A DNA stretch of 64,000 bases from NCBI RefSeq assembly GCF_027587205.1, contig NZ_JAPDOD010000043.1, positions 1 to 64,000 of the forward strand, given 5' to 3'. Source of the stretch: Solirubrobacter ginsenosidimutans (lineage in GTDB: Bacteria > Actinomycetota > Thermoleophilia > Solirubrobacterales > Solirubrobacteraceae). Shown piece after piece: positions 28,528 through 36,201 of the stretch; position 1 is the stretch's first letter; every line of letters starts with the position of its first letter. The notes under the pieces were generated by a model, which did not search any database, was not told the DNA's origin, and was given only the letters and a program-made list of their open reading frames with translations. The position numbers and the translations under genes are program-made.

Positions 28528-30121
28528 CGATGTCGAGCTGCTTGCCGCTGTCGAGCAGCATCAGCTCGAGCGCCTGGGCGACGGCGCCGGAGCTCGCCCC
28601 GCCGCGGTAGAGCGCCATCAGCGCCTCCTCGGGGGTGCTCGCGGCGCCGAGCAGTGACTCGACGCCGCCGAAGTCGTAGGAGACGCCGTCGATCTTGACG
28701 ATGCCGTGGTTGTCGCGCAGCGACTGGGCGATCTCGTCGTTGGAGGGGCGGCGGCCGCGGTTCATCGCGACCTTGTCGGCGAGGCGGGTGAGGGCGACCT
28801 GGCGCAGCGTCTCGAGCTGGTCCTCGGTGAAGTCCAGGCGGATGTCGTGGCCGGGGTCGTCCGGCGCCTTCCCGCCCGTGGCCTGGATGATGCCGCCCGT
28901 CAGCGAGGGGTCGACGTTCTGCAGCAGCAGCGACCGGGTGGGGGTGCCGACGACGTTGCCGTCGGCGTCCTTCTTCGTCGTCACGGCGATGCCGACGTCG
29001 TTGTAGCGGGCGAACGCGACCGTGTCGGTCGTGCCGTCGGCGTTGTGGGTCTCGGTCACGCGACCCTCGGAGCTGCCGACGCGCCCGCCGAGCTTGAGGC
29101 CGCCGAGCTTGGCCTCGAGGCTCGTGACGTCGGTGTAGACGAGGGTCTCGGCCTTCGTCGGGTTGACCGTGCCCGGCGTGCCTTCCTTCGGGAGCTTGCC
29201 GGAGCTCAGGAACGCCTGGTAGGCGTCCCAACCGGCTTGGTTTGAGATGTCGATGTCGACCGCGTGCAGCTTGCCGTCGGCGAGGTCCTTGCTGTTGCCG
29301 AGCGAGAGCGCGACGTCCTTGTAGCCGACGCCGAGCTTGAGCGCCTGCTTGACGAAGTCCGAGTCGCCGACGAGGACCCGCACCGTCGTCGGGCTGATGC
29401 GCTTGACGCCGCTGGACACGCGGTGCCCCTCGTCGTAGCCCAGCTCGACCTGGATCGCGCGGTAGGACGCCTTGGCGTTCATGCCCGCGTAGGTGTCCTC
29501 GGTGAGCTGGACGCTCTCGCCGTTGTGGATCGTGGTCGGGTCGACCGGGTTGGGCGGCGGGCGCTTGCCGTCGGCGATGTCGTCCGCCTGGCCGGGATCG
29601 ACGGTCACCTGGTAGGTCGAGCTCTGGCCGAGATACCCGCTCAATGACCCGCCGGCCTTGGCGCCCTTGGCCTCGGCGTTGGCGCTGAGCTGGAGCTTCG
29701 TCTGCACCGAGAGGTTCTGCCACGGGCAGCCGTTGGCGTCCATCGCGGTCGGCGTGCGCTCGACCTTGATCTCGCCGCTGGCCTGCACGGACACGCCGGG
29801 CCCGCCCTTGGGCATGCACTTCTCCGGGTCGCGCTCGTCGTAGGTGCAGGTGACGGTGGCCGAGCCGGGGAAGGGGAGGACTCCGAGTGGGTGATCGGTG
29901 AGCGACGGGCCGTCGAGGTCGCTGTCGCCCACGCCGGGCTGGCCGGGCTGCGTCGGCGCGGCGGCGTCGCAGTCCTGCTGCAGGATCGAGCAGATCGCGT
30001 GCTTGATGCCGCCGGCGATCGCGGGCGCGGGCTGGATCAGGACCAGGGCGGCGATGACCGCCGCGACGAGCAGCAGGATCCCCAGGTACTCGGCGGCGGT
30101 TTGTCCGCGCTCGTCGCGCAT
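28508..30121 (-). CDS. large surface protein with Flp-type (class III) prepilin N terminus
   Basis: The 537-residue protein begins MRDERGQTAAEYLGILLLVA, the Flp/type IVb prepilin motif: cleavage after Gly-6 before QTAAEY, then a hydrophobic helix. Flp pilins are about 50-80 residues; here about 500 residues of secreted sequence with beta-rich and low-complexity parts follow. It would be processed by a TadV-like peptidase. No tad assembly genes lie in the window. The ATG at 30121 matches the motif. Its 3' end overlaps the aminotransferase by 20 bases. Confidence 0.8.
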   Translation of the reverse strand: MRDERGQTAAEYLGILLLVAAVIAALVLIQPAPAIAGGIKHAICSILQQDCDAAAPTQPGQPGVGDSDLDGPSLTDHPLGVLPFPGSATVTCTYDERDPEKCMPKGGPGVSVQASGEIKVERTPTAMDANGCPWQNLSVQTKLQLSANAEAKGAKAGGSLSGYLGQSSTYQVTVDPGQADDIADGKRPPPNPVDPTTIHNGESVQLTEDTYAGMNAKASYRAIQVELGYDEGHRVSSGVKRISPTTVRVLVGDSDFVKQALKLGVGYKDVALSLGNSKDLADGKLHAVDIDISNQAGWDAYQAFLSSGKLPKEGTPGTVNPTKAETLVYTDVTSLEAKLGGLKLGGRVGSSEGRVTETHNADGTTDTVAFARYNDVGIAVTTKKDADGNVVGTPTRSLLLQNVDPSLTGGIIQATGGKAPDDPGHDIRLDFTEDQLETLRQVALTRLADKVAMNRGRRPSNDEIAQSLRDNHGIVKIDGVSYDFGGVESLLGAASTPEEALMALYRGGASSGAVAQALELMLLDSGKQLDIVNVPKC

Positions 30122-30184
30122 CGTGGGCTCGACAGTAGGTCCGCGCGGCGCGTATGACCATGGGTCGCGGGTCTCAACTCTGGC

Positions 30185-31543
30185 GTGGGACCTGCCGATC
30201 TGCCTTGTGTGGGAATTCCGTCCTATCGTGGCGCCTTCGGTCCCGAACAGGCCGCGCGGCTGTTGTGGCGCGCCGGTTTCGGGCCCAAGCCCGGGCAGGC
30301 GGAGACGCTCGCGAAGCTGGGCCTGCATGGCGCGGTGCGGTCGCTCACACGTCCGGGTTCGAAGCGGCTGAGCGGGCCGAACCCGACCGACGGCAAGGGC
30401 GCGCTCGCGCCCAAGGACGCCTGGGGCCACGACCACCTGTGGTGGCTGGATCGCATGGTCCGCACCGAGGCGCCGCTCGTCGAGCGCATGACGCTCGTCT
30501 GGCACGACTGGTTCGCGACGTCGAAGTCCGGCGTGCCGCAGCGGCTGATGCTGCAGCAGAACACGCTGCTGCGCCGCCACGCGCTGGGCAACTTCGAGGA
30601 GCTGGCGCTCGACATCACCCGCGACCCGGCGATGCTGCTGTGGCTCAACGGCACGTCCAACAACCGCTGGGACGTCAACGAGAACTACGCGCGCGAGCTG
30701 CAGGAGCTGTTCTGTCTCGGCGCCGGGCACGGCTACAGCGAGGGCGACGTCCGCCAGCTCGCCCGCGCGTTCACCGGCTTTCGCAACGACTGGAAGGACT
30801 CCGGCCCGACGCGCTTCCGCTTCGACCAGAAGTTCCACGACGCGGGCGCCAAGCGCATCTACCGCAAGCGCGGGAAGTTCGGCTGGCAGGAGGGCGTGCG
30901 GCTGGTCACCCGCCATCGCCGGCATCCCGAGTTCATGGTCACCAAGCTGTGGTCGTATTTCATCCCGTCGAAGCCGTCGCCGTCGACGGTCAAGGCGCTC
31001 TCGCGGATGTACGTCGCGGGCGGACGCGAGGTGCGGCCGCTGCTGGAGGTGATCCTCGCCCACCCGGACCTGTACGCGGGCGGGAAGCGGATGGTCAAGC
31101 CGCCGGTCGTGCAGGCCGCGGGGATGCTGCGCGCGGTCGGCCGCGGGATCGACACCGACGCGTGGGCGTGGCTGTGCGACGGCGCGGGGCAGTACCTGTT
31201 CCTGCCGCCCAACGTGAGCGGGTGGGACGACACGCGCTGGCTGGACACGGCGACCTTCCGCGCCCGCTGGCAGATGGCGCAGTACATCTGCGAGCCCGCA
31301 CGGCTGGACCCCGAGAAGGACGCGCCGAACGTGCCGAACGCGCCCGCCGAGCTGGTCTCGGAGGCGGTCGCGTTCTGGGGCTCGCCGGCGATCTCTTCGA
31401 CGGTTCGCGCCGGCCTTGAGAAGTACGCGGCCGACACGTTGGCCACCGCGACCGAGAAGTGGGAGAAGACCGTGACGCCCGTGCTCGCGCTGAACGCGCT
31501 ACGGATGCTGGTCGCCACCTCGCCCGACTACCTGACGAGCTGA
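30185..31543 (+). CDS. DUF1800 family protein
   Basis: The 452-residue protein shows the DUF1800 hallmarks RLLWRAGFGP, LVWHDWFATS and NENYARELQELFCLG. These proteins are secreted or surface-linked and are nearly always paired with DUF1501 partners, as here, where the gap is 2 bp. The start may be the GTG at 30185 or 30209; neither has a clear ribosome site. Exact biochemistry is not established. Divergent from the prepilin-like gene. Confidence 0.9.
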   Translation: MGPADLPCVGIPSYRGAFGPEQAARLLWRAGFGPKPGQAETLAKLGLHGAVRSLTRPGSKRLSGPNPTDGKGALAPKDAWGHDHLWWLDRMVRTEAPLVERMTLVWHDWFATSKSGVPQRLMLQQNTLLRRHALGNFEELALDITRDPAMLLWLNGTSNNRWDVNENYARELQELFCLGAGHGYSEGDVRQLARAFTGFRNDWKDSGPTRFRFDQKFHDAGAKRIYRKRGKFGWQEGVRLVTRHRRHPEFMVTKLWSYFIPSKPSPSTVKALSRMYVAGGREVRPLLEVILAHPDLYAGGKRMVKPPVVQAAGMLRAVGRGIDTDAWAWLCDGAGQYLFLPPNVSGWDDTRWLDTATFRARWQMAQYICEPARLDPEKDAPNVPNAPAELVSEAVAFWGSPAISSTVRAGLEKYAADTLATATEKWEKTVTPVLALNALRMLVATSPDYLTS

Positions 31544-31545
31544 GC

Positions 31546-32889
31546 ATGGACTGTTGCGACGAACACGCCCGCGCGTCGGCCGGGCTCCCCGCGATCGAGG
31601 CGGGCATGCCCGAGCCGGCCGGCACCGGGCTCTCCCGCCGCTCCTTCCTGCTGCGCTCGGCGGGGCTGGGTCTGGCCGTCTACGGGGCAGGCGCGCTGGC
31701 CAAGGCGCCGTGGTTCGAGACGGGGGTCGCGCAGGCGCAGGCCGCGGGACCGGGCACCGTGTTGTTGAGCGTCTTCATGGACGGCGGCGTGGACTCGCTG
31801 TCGCTGCTGGCGCCGGTGGGGGACCCGCGGTATCGGGCGTTGCGGCCGACCTTGGCGGTGGACGGTGGGCGGGAGTTCACCGAGGATTCGCGGTTGGCGT
31901 GGCATCCGTCGGCTTCTGCTCTGGCCGATCTGCACGCCGAGGGCAAGGTCTCCGTGCTGCCCGCGGTCGGCTACACGAACGCGGACCAGTCGCACTTCAC
32001 CTCGCGGCATTTCTGGGAGGTGGGCGCGCTCGATCCCCATCTCCGGACCGGCTGGCTCGGGCGGGTGCTGGATCGCGTCGGCTCGCCGGACAACCCGCTG
32101 CAGGGCGTGTCCCTCGACGGGCAGCTCTCACCCACCTTGGCGACGGCGCGCAACCCCGTCGCGGCGATCAACAAGCCGGAGGACTCGGGCTTCTGGACGC
32201 CGGGCGCGTGGGGGTCCGCGGAGGACCTGGCGGTGCCGGCGTTCACGAACATCGGTCACGCGCTGCGCGGCTCTGCCGATCCCGCCGTCGCGCAGGCCGC
32301 GCAGGCGGCGGCGTTCGCGGGTGGGGTGCGTGACGCGCTGGCGCCGCTGGGCGCCGACGGCAAGCCGGCCTACACGCCCGCCGCGGCCTATCCCGAGACC
32401 TCGGATGCCTTCCCGAAGCGGCTCGCTGGCTTTGCGGCGATGCTCGGCGCCGGGTTGCCGGTCCGCGTCGCCTCGATCAACGCTCCGGGCGCGTACGACA
32501 CGCACGCCAACCAGGCTGCGTCGCTGCCCAAGAACCTCCAGCTCACGTTCGACTCGCTGCTCGCCTTCCAGCGCGACGTCGAAGCGCGCGGGCTCGCCGA
32601 CCGCGTCCTGGTGCTGGTGTGGTCGGAGTTCGGGCGGCGCGCCCAGGAGAACGGCTCGGGCACCGACCACGGCGCGGCCGGCTGCGGATTCTTGATCGGC
32701 TCGCGGATTGCGGGCCGGATGGTCGGCGAGTTCCCGGGCCTGTCGCAGCTCGACAAGGACGGCAACCTGCGCGCGACTTCGGACTTCCGCGGCGTCTACG
32801 GCGCCTTGTGTGGCGACTGGTTCGGCGTCGACCCGGCGGCCGTGTTGCCGGACGCGCGGGGCATCGGCCGCCCGGTGATCCTCAAGTGA
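31546..32889 (+). CDS. DUF1501 family protein with Tat signal
   Basis: The 447-residue protein has an N-terminal twin-arginine signal (SRRSFLLRSAGLGLAVYGAG) and the DUF1501 sulfatase-like fold with FMDGGVDSLSLL, DTHANQ and WSEFGRRAQENGSGTDHGA. Export folded via Tat is predicted. It is in an operon with the DUF1800 gene. A strong hairpin begins immediately after its stop. Confidence 0.92.
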   Translation: MDCCDEHARASAGLPAIEAGMPEPAGTGLSRRSFLLRSAGLGLAVYGAGALAKAPWFETGVAQAQAAGPGTVLLSVFMDGGVDSLSLLAPVGDPRYRALRPTLAVDGGREFTEDSRLAWHPSASALADLHAEGKVSVLPAVGYTNADQSHFTSRHFWEVGALDPHLRTGWLGRVLDRVGSPDNPLQGVSLDGQLSPTLATARNPVAAINKPEDSGFWTPGAWGSAEDLAVPAFTNIGHALRGSADPAVAQAAQAAAFAGGVRDALAPLGADGKPAYTPAAAYPETSDAFPKRLAGFAAMLGAGLPVRVASINAPGAYDTHANQAASLPKNLQLTFDSLLAFQRDVEARGLADRVLVLVWSEFGRRAQENGSGTDHGAAGCGFLIGSRIAGRMVGEFPGLSQLDKDGNLRATSDFRGVYGALCGDWFGVDPAAVLPDARGIGRPVILK

Positions 32890-32928
32890 GTGGTCACGAA
32901 TCCACCTGTGAGGTGGATACGTGACCAC
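32890..32928 (+). promoter_or_regulatory. 39-base hairpin spanning the cupredoxin start codon
   Basis: Arms GTGGTCACG-A-ATCCACC and GGTGGAT-A-CGTGACCAC pair over 16 base pairs with one A-A mismatch and a 5-base loop (TGTGA). It starts one base after the DUF1501 stop and buries the GTG at 32921. It may end upstream transcripts or block translation of the cupredoxin. Confidence 0.75.
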
Positions 32929-33286
32929 TTCGCGCCGGATCGTTGCCGCGGCGGTCGCCGTCGGCGCGCTCGCGGCGCCCGCTTCGGCCGCCGCGCCTGC
33001 GCGCGTCCTGGTCGAGGCGACCGAGTTTCGCTTCACGCTGTCGCGGACGACGGTCAACGCCGGGCCGGCGATCGTCCAGCTCGCGATCCGCGGCGAGGAC
33101 CCGCACGACCTGCGGCTCGCTCCGCCGCGCGGGCATGCTTCCGCGTGGCCCGCCACGGTTCCGGAGACGCTTCCGGGCGCGGTCGCCGAGTGGCGCGGGA
33201 AGTTGACCAAAGGTCGCTGGACGCTGTACTGCTCGTTGCCCGGCCACAAGGCCGCCGGCATGCGCGCGACGCTGACCGTGAAGTAG
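32921..33286 (+). CDS. secreted cupredoxin-like protein
   Basis: The 121-residue protein has a signal peptide (MTTSRRIVAAAVAVGALAAP, ASAAA) and a cupredoxin beta-sandwich. All four type-1 copper ligands appear: His in EDPHDLRL, then Cys, His and Met in YCSLPGHKAAGM. It could carry electrons for an extracytoplasmic oxidase. Its only good start is a GTG inside the preceding hairpin. It follows the DUF1501 gene on the same strand. Confidence 0.85.
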   Translation: MTTSRRIVAAAVAVGALAAPASAAAPARVLVEATEFRFTLSRTTVNAGPAIVQLAIRGEDPHDLRLAPPRGHASAWPATVPETLPGAVAEWRGKLTKGRWTLYCSLPGHKAAGMRATLTVK

Positions 33287-33305
33287 CGCCTGCCAAAATA
33301 GAGAG

Positions 33306-33749
33306 GTGGCCGACATCGCCTCCAACCGCTCCGCGTCCTACCGCTACCACTTGATGGACAAGTGGGAGGCCGGCATGGTCCTCACGGGTACCGAGGTGAA
33401 GTCGCTGCGCGACGGCAAGGCGCAGCTGAAGGACGGCTACGCCGCGATCCAGAACGGCGAGGTGTGGCTGCACAACGTCCACATCCCGCCCTACGGCCCC
33501 GCCACGCGCGAGAACCACGAGCCCGAGCGCCCGCGCAAGCTGCTCATGCACCGGCGCGAGATCGAGCGGCTGATCGGCAAGACCAAGGAGAAGGGCCTGA
33601 CGCTCGTCCCGACGCGGATGTATTTCGCGGACTCCAATCGCGCCAAGGTCGAGATCGCGCTCGCCCGCGGCAAGGACGTCGGCGACAAGCGCCAGTCGAT
33701 CAAGGAGCGCGAGATGAAGCGCGAGATGGAACGGTCGTTCAGGCGCTAG
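33306..33749 (+). CDS. smpB: tmRNA-binding protein SmpB
   Basis: The 147-residue protein delivers tmRNA to stalled ribosomes. It starts (GTG) MADIASNRSASYRYHLMDKW, keeps GMVLTGTEVKSLRDGKAQLKDGY and GKTKEKGLTLVPTRMYF, and ends in the basic tail QSIKEREMKREMERSFRR that enters the mRNA channel. Its RNA partner is encoded 3.6 kb away. The 3' end overlaps the convergent hydroquinone reductase-like gene by 11 bases. Confidence 0.97.
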   Translation: MADIASNRSASYRYHLMDKWEAGMVLTGTEVKSLRDGKAQLKDGYAAIQNGEVWLHNVHIPPYGPATRENHEPERPRKLLMHRREIERLIGKTKEKGLTLVPTRMYFADSNRAKVEIALARGKDVGDKRQSIKEREMKREMERSFRR

Positions 33750-34584
33750 TGAACCCGAGGTCGAGCGGCCCGGCGGGGATGATCCGCTTCGGGTTCAGCT
33801 CGTCGTGGGTCGTGTAGTAGTGGCGCTTGATCTCCTCCAGCGCGAACGTCTCGGCGATGTGCGGCTGGTTGTAGAGGTCGGTCGTGTAGCGCAGGAGGTT
33901 CGGGTACTCGATCAGGCGCTTGCCGTTGCAGCGGAAGTGGGTGTGGTAGACGGCGTCGAAGCGCAGCAGCGTCGGCAGCAGGCGCCAGTCGGCCTCGGTG
34001 ATCCGGTCGCCGGCGAGGTAGACGCGCTCCTGCAGGTGGGTCTCCAGCCGCTCGAGCGAGGTGAAGACGCCGCGGAACGCCTCGTCATAGGCCTCCTGCG
34101 AGCGGGCGAACCCGGCGCGGTAGACCCCGTTCTGGAGCTCGCTGTAGATCCACTCGTTCAAGCCGTCGATCTCCTCCTGGAGCTCCGGCGGGTAGAGGTC
34201 GCCGCCAGCCCAGTCATTGAAGATGCGGACGATGTCGGCGGACTCGTTGGAGACGATCAGCCGGTCCTCCTTGTCCCACAGCACGGGGACCGAGACGCGG
34301 CCGTCGTAGCCGGGATCGGTGGCCCGGTAGGCCTGCTCGAGGAAGTCGAACCCGTTGAGCTCGTCGGTGAAGCGCCCGCCGGTGAAGGCCCAGCCGCGCT
34401 CGTCGCGGTACGGGTCGGCATAGGAGATGTCGAGCACCTCGCTTAGACCGAGGACGGCGCGGACGATCACCGCTCGCTGCGACCAGGGGCAGGCGAGGGC
34501 GACGTAGAGGTGGTGGCGCTCAGGACCGCCGTGCGGGCGGCCCCGGAAACGCGACTGCTGGCGAACGAAGGCTCCGGAGGTCAC
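33739..34584 (-). CDS. glutathionyl-hydroquinone reductase-like protein (GST fold)
   Basis: The 281-residue protein has the Xi-class GST signature ACPWSQRAVI with the active cysteine near residue 32, then a C-terminal helical GST domain (SNESADIVRIFNDW, YLAGDRITEADWRLLPTL). The family reduces glutathionyl-hydroquinones; actinobacteria often use mycothiol instead, so the substrate may differ. It is shorter than E. coli YqjG (328). The start is a GTG at 34584 with a GGAT site 7 bases upstream. Confidence 0.87.
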   Translation of the reverse strand: MTSGAFVRQQSRFRGRPHGGPERHHLYVALACPWSQRAVIVRAVLGLSEVLDISYADPYRDERGWAFTGGRFTDELNGFDFLEQAYRATDPGYDGRVSVPVLWDKEDRLIVSNESADIVRIFNDWAGGDLYPPELQEEIDGLNEWIYSELQNGVYRAGFARSQEAYDEAFRGVFTSLERLETHLQERVYLAGDRITEADWRLLPTLLRFDAVYHTHFRCNGKRLIEYPNLLRYTTDLYNQPHIAETFALEEIKRHYYTTHDELNPKRIIPAGPLDLGFTSA

Positions 34585-34644
34585 GCCATCCAGTATGGAA
34601 GGGCGAATTTTCCGGAGATTGCGGAATCAACGCGTTCTGACCCC

Positions 34645-34673
34645 TTGTGCCGTACGGCACGTGGCGAAAAACT
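34645..34673 (+). promoter_or_regulatory. promoter with 14-bp palindrome ahead of candidate RNA
   Basis: TTGTGC and AAAACT are separated by 17 bases, and a start near 34680 would begin exactly at the RNA's closing helix. The perfect palindrome GTGCCGTACGGCAC (34647-34660) overlaps the -35 and spacer, so a repressor bound there would block transcription. The -10 match is weak (3 of 6). Confidence 0.5.
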
Positions 34674-34679
34674 GTTCTT

Positions 34680-34813
34680 AGACGCGGAGGTCGGAGACGC
34701 AAAGAGCGAGGCCATGAGGCGAAAGGCCCGCCGCCCGAAGCGAGTCGCTCAGTGCTTGCACTGGAAGACTCACGGAGGGACCTCGAGCGGCTCCCTCCGC
34801 GTCTTCTTCTTTT
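34680..34813 (+). ncRNA. candidate structured non-coding RNA
   Basis: No reading frame in this gap looks coding, but the plus strand shows RNA-like structure. AGACGCGGAGG (34680-34690) pairs perfectly over 11 bp with CCTCCGCGTCT (34794-34804). Inside, GAGCGA (34704-34709) pairs with TCGCTC (34745-34750), and AGTG/CACT (34751-34762) forms a small hairpin. The 3' end is a hairpin followed by a T-rich tail, and a promoter-like element lies upstream. No match to 6S, SRP, RNase P or 6C RNA is evident by eye. It lies between the divergent GST-like gene and the 3' end of the disulfide reductase gene. Confidence 0.5.
34773..34813 (+). terminator. intrinsic terminator of the candidate RNA
   Basis: CGGAGGGA (34773-34780) pairs with TCCCTCCG (34792-34799), followed by the T-rich GTCTTCTTCTTTT. 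The right arm is shared with the 11-bp closing helix of the candidate RNA, so the two structures exclude each other. On the minus strand it also lies 12 bases after the disulfide reductase stop and could serve both. Confidence 0.65.
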
Positions 34814-36167
34814 AAAGCTTCAACCAGATTTCAGATCTGGTGGGGAAGCTCGGCACAGCGTGACGGAGCCGCTCGACCGGCACCTCACCCACGATGGCGA
34901 TCGTCGCCGCGTGCAGGAAGTCCGCGATCTCGGCGCCCGTGATCGTGCAGCCGACGACGATCCGCCGCTCGCGGTCGACGATCCAGCGCGTCGTCCCCGG
35001 CGCGTTGCGGCCGTAGAAGGACCCGCCGGCGTTGCCCGACGTCGACGTCTCGACGATGTCGAAGATCAGCCCCGCCTCCTCGGCGGTCTCGCTCGTGTGG
35101 CCGACCGCCGCGACCTGCGGCTCGGTGAAGATCACGCGCGGCGAGAGCGGGCCGTCGGCGCCGTGGGAGATCACGTGGTCGTGGCCGAGCACATGGTCAG
35201 CGGAGATCCGCGCCTGGTACTTGCCCATGTGGGTGAACAGCGCCTTGCCGTTGACGTCGCCGATCGCGTACAGCCAGTCGTGGCCGGGGACGCGGTTGTG
35301 GGCGTCGACGTGGATCAGTTCGCCGGGCTTGAGCCCGACGACCTCGAGCCCGAGGTCCTTGGTCAGCGGCGTGCGGCCGAGCGCGACCAGGACCTTGTCG
35401 GCGAGCACCGTGCCGCCGTCGGTGGTCGTGACGGTGATCGTGCCGTCGTCGTGCTGCTCGATCGCCTCGGCCTTCTGCGCCGTGCGGATCTCGACCCCGT
35501 AGTCGCGCAGCGCGGCGGTCAGCTGGACGCAGGCGAACTCCTCCTCGTTGGGGATGAGCCGGCGCGCGCCCTCGATCAGCGTCACCTGGCTGCCGAGCGT
35601 CTGGAACGCCTGCGAGAGCTCCACGCCGACCACGCCGCCGCCGAGCACCACGAGCCGTTCGGGGATCTCATGGGTGGTCGTCGCATCGCGGTTCGTCCAC
35701 TCGCCGTCGATGCCGTCCAGGCCGGGGATCGGCGGCAGCTTGGGCCCGGAGCCCGGCGCCAGGAAGACGGCGCGCTTGGCCGCGATCTCCTCGCCTGAGA
35801 CGGTGACCCGCCGCTCGCCGGAGAGCCGCCCGTGGCCGCGGATCAGCTCGATCCCGCGGTCCTCGAGCCACGGCAGCTGGGCGTCGTCGGAGAGGTCGTG
35901 GACGATCTGGTCGCGTCGCGCGAGCACCGCCGCGACGTCGAGCTTGCCGGTCACCGCTTCGGCCGCGCCGGGGATCCGCTCGACCTCCGCGAGCGCCTCG
36001 TAGGGCCGCAGCAGCGCCTTCGACGGCATGCACGCCCAGAACGAGCACTCGCCGCCGACCAGCCGGTCCTCGACGATCGCGACCTTCAGGCCCTTCTCAG
36101 CCAGCCGCCCCGCCGCCACTTCGCCGGCCGGGCCCGCGCCGACCACCACCACATCGAAGCTCCGCAT
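34812..36167 (-). CDS. FAD-dependent pyridine nucleotide-disulfide oxidoreductase
   Basis: The 451-residue flavoprotein has the FAD motif VVVVGAGPAGEVAAGR, the redox-active CxxxxC in GGECSFWACMPSK, a second dinucleotide fold (LVVLGGGVVGVELSQ) and the C-terminal dimerisation domain with HAVPSFPTRSE. The layout matches dihydrolipoamide dehydrogenase and mercuric reductase relatives; the FWACMPSK spacing and the altered C-terminal HPT motif argue against a true Lpd. No 2-oxoacid dehydrogenase genes are adjacent. A TetR-type palindrome lies just upstream. Confidence 0.88.
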   Translation of the reverse strand: MRSFDVVVVGAGPAGEVAAGRLAEKGLKVAIVEDRLVGGECSFWACMPSKALLRPYEALAEVERIPGAAEAVTGKLDVAAVLARRDQIVHDLSDDAQLPWLEDRGIELIRGHGRLSGERRVTVSGEEIAAKRAVFLAPGSGPKLPPIPGLDGIDGEWTNRDATTTHEIPERLVVLGGGVVGVELSQAFQTLGSQVTLIEGARRLIPNEEEFACVQLTAALRDYGVEIRTAQKAEAIEQHDDGTITVTTTDGGTVLADKVLVALGRTPLTKDLGLEVVGLKPGELIHVDAHNRVPGHDWLYAIGDVNGKALFTHMGKYQARISADHVLGHDHVISHGADGPLSPRVIFTEPQVAAVGHTSETAEEAGLIFDIVETSTSGNAGGSFYGRNAPGTTRWIVDRERRIVVGCTITGAEIADFLHAATIAIVGEVPVERLRHAVPSFPTRSEIWLKL

Positions 36168-36178
36168 GGACTCGCACC

Positions 36179-36192
36179 CTAACGGCCGTTAG
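36179..36192. promoter_or_regulatory. TetR-type palindrome between divergent genes
   Basis: CTAACGGCCGTTAG is a perfect 14-bp palindrome, 11 bases upstream of the disulfide reductase ATG and 9 bases before the GTG of the divergent secreted protein. TAACGGCCGTTA-like sites are common TetR/AcrR operators. It could control both genes. Confidence 0.6.
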
Positions 36193-36201
36193 TGTCCTTG
36201 C

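Noticed and set aside
30122..31063. Upstream extension of the prepilin-like protein
   Set aside because: The extra 314 residues are antisense to the DUF1800 gene and the real start MRDERGQTAAEY fits the prepilin pattern exactly.
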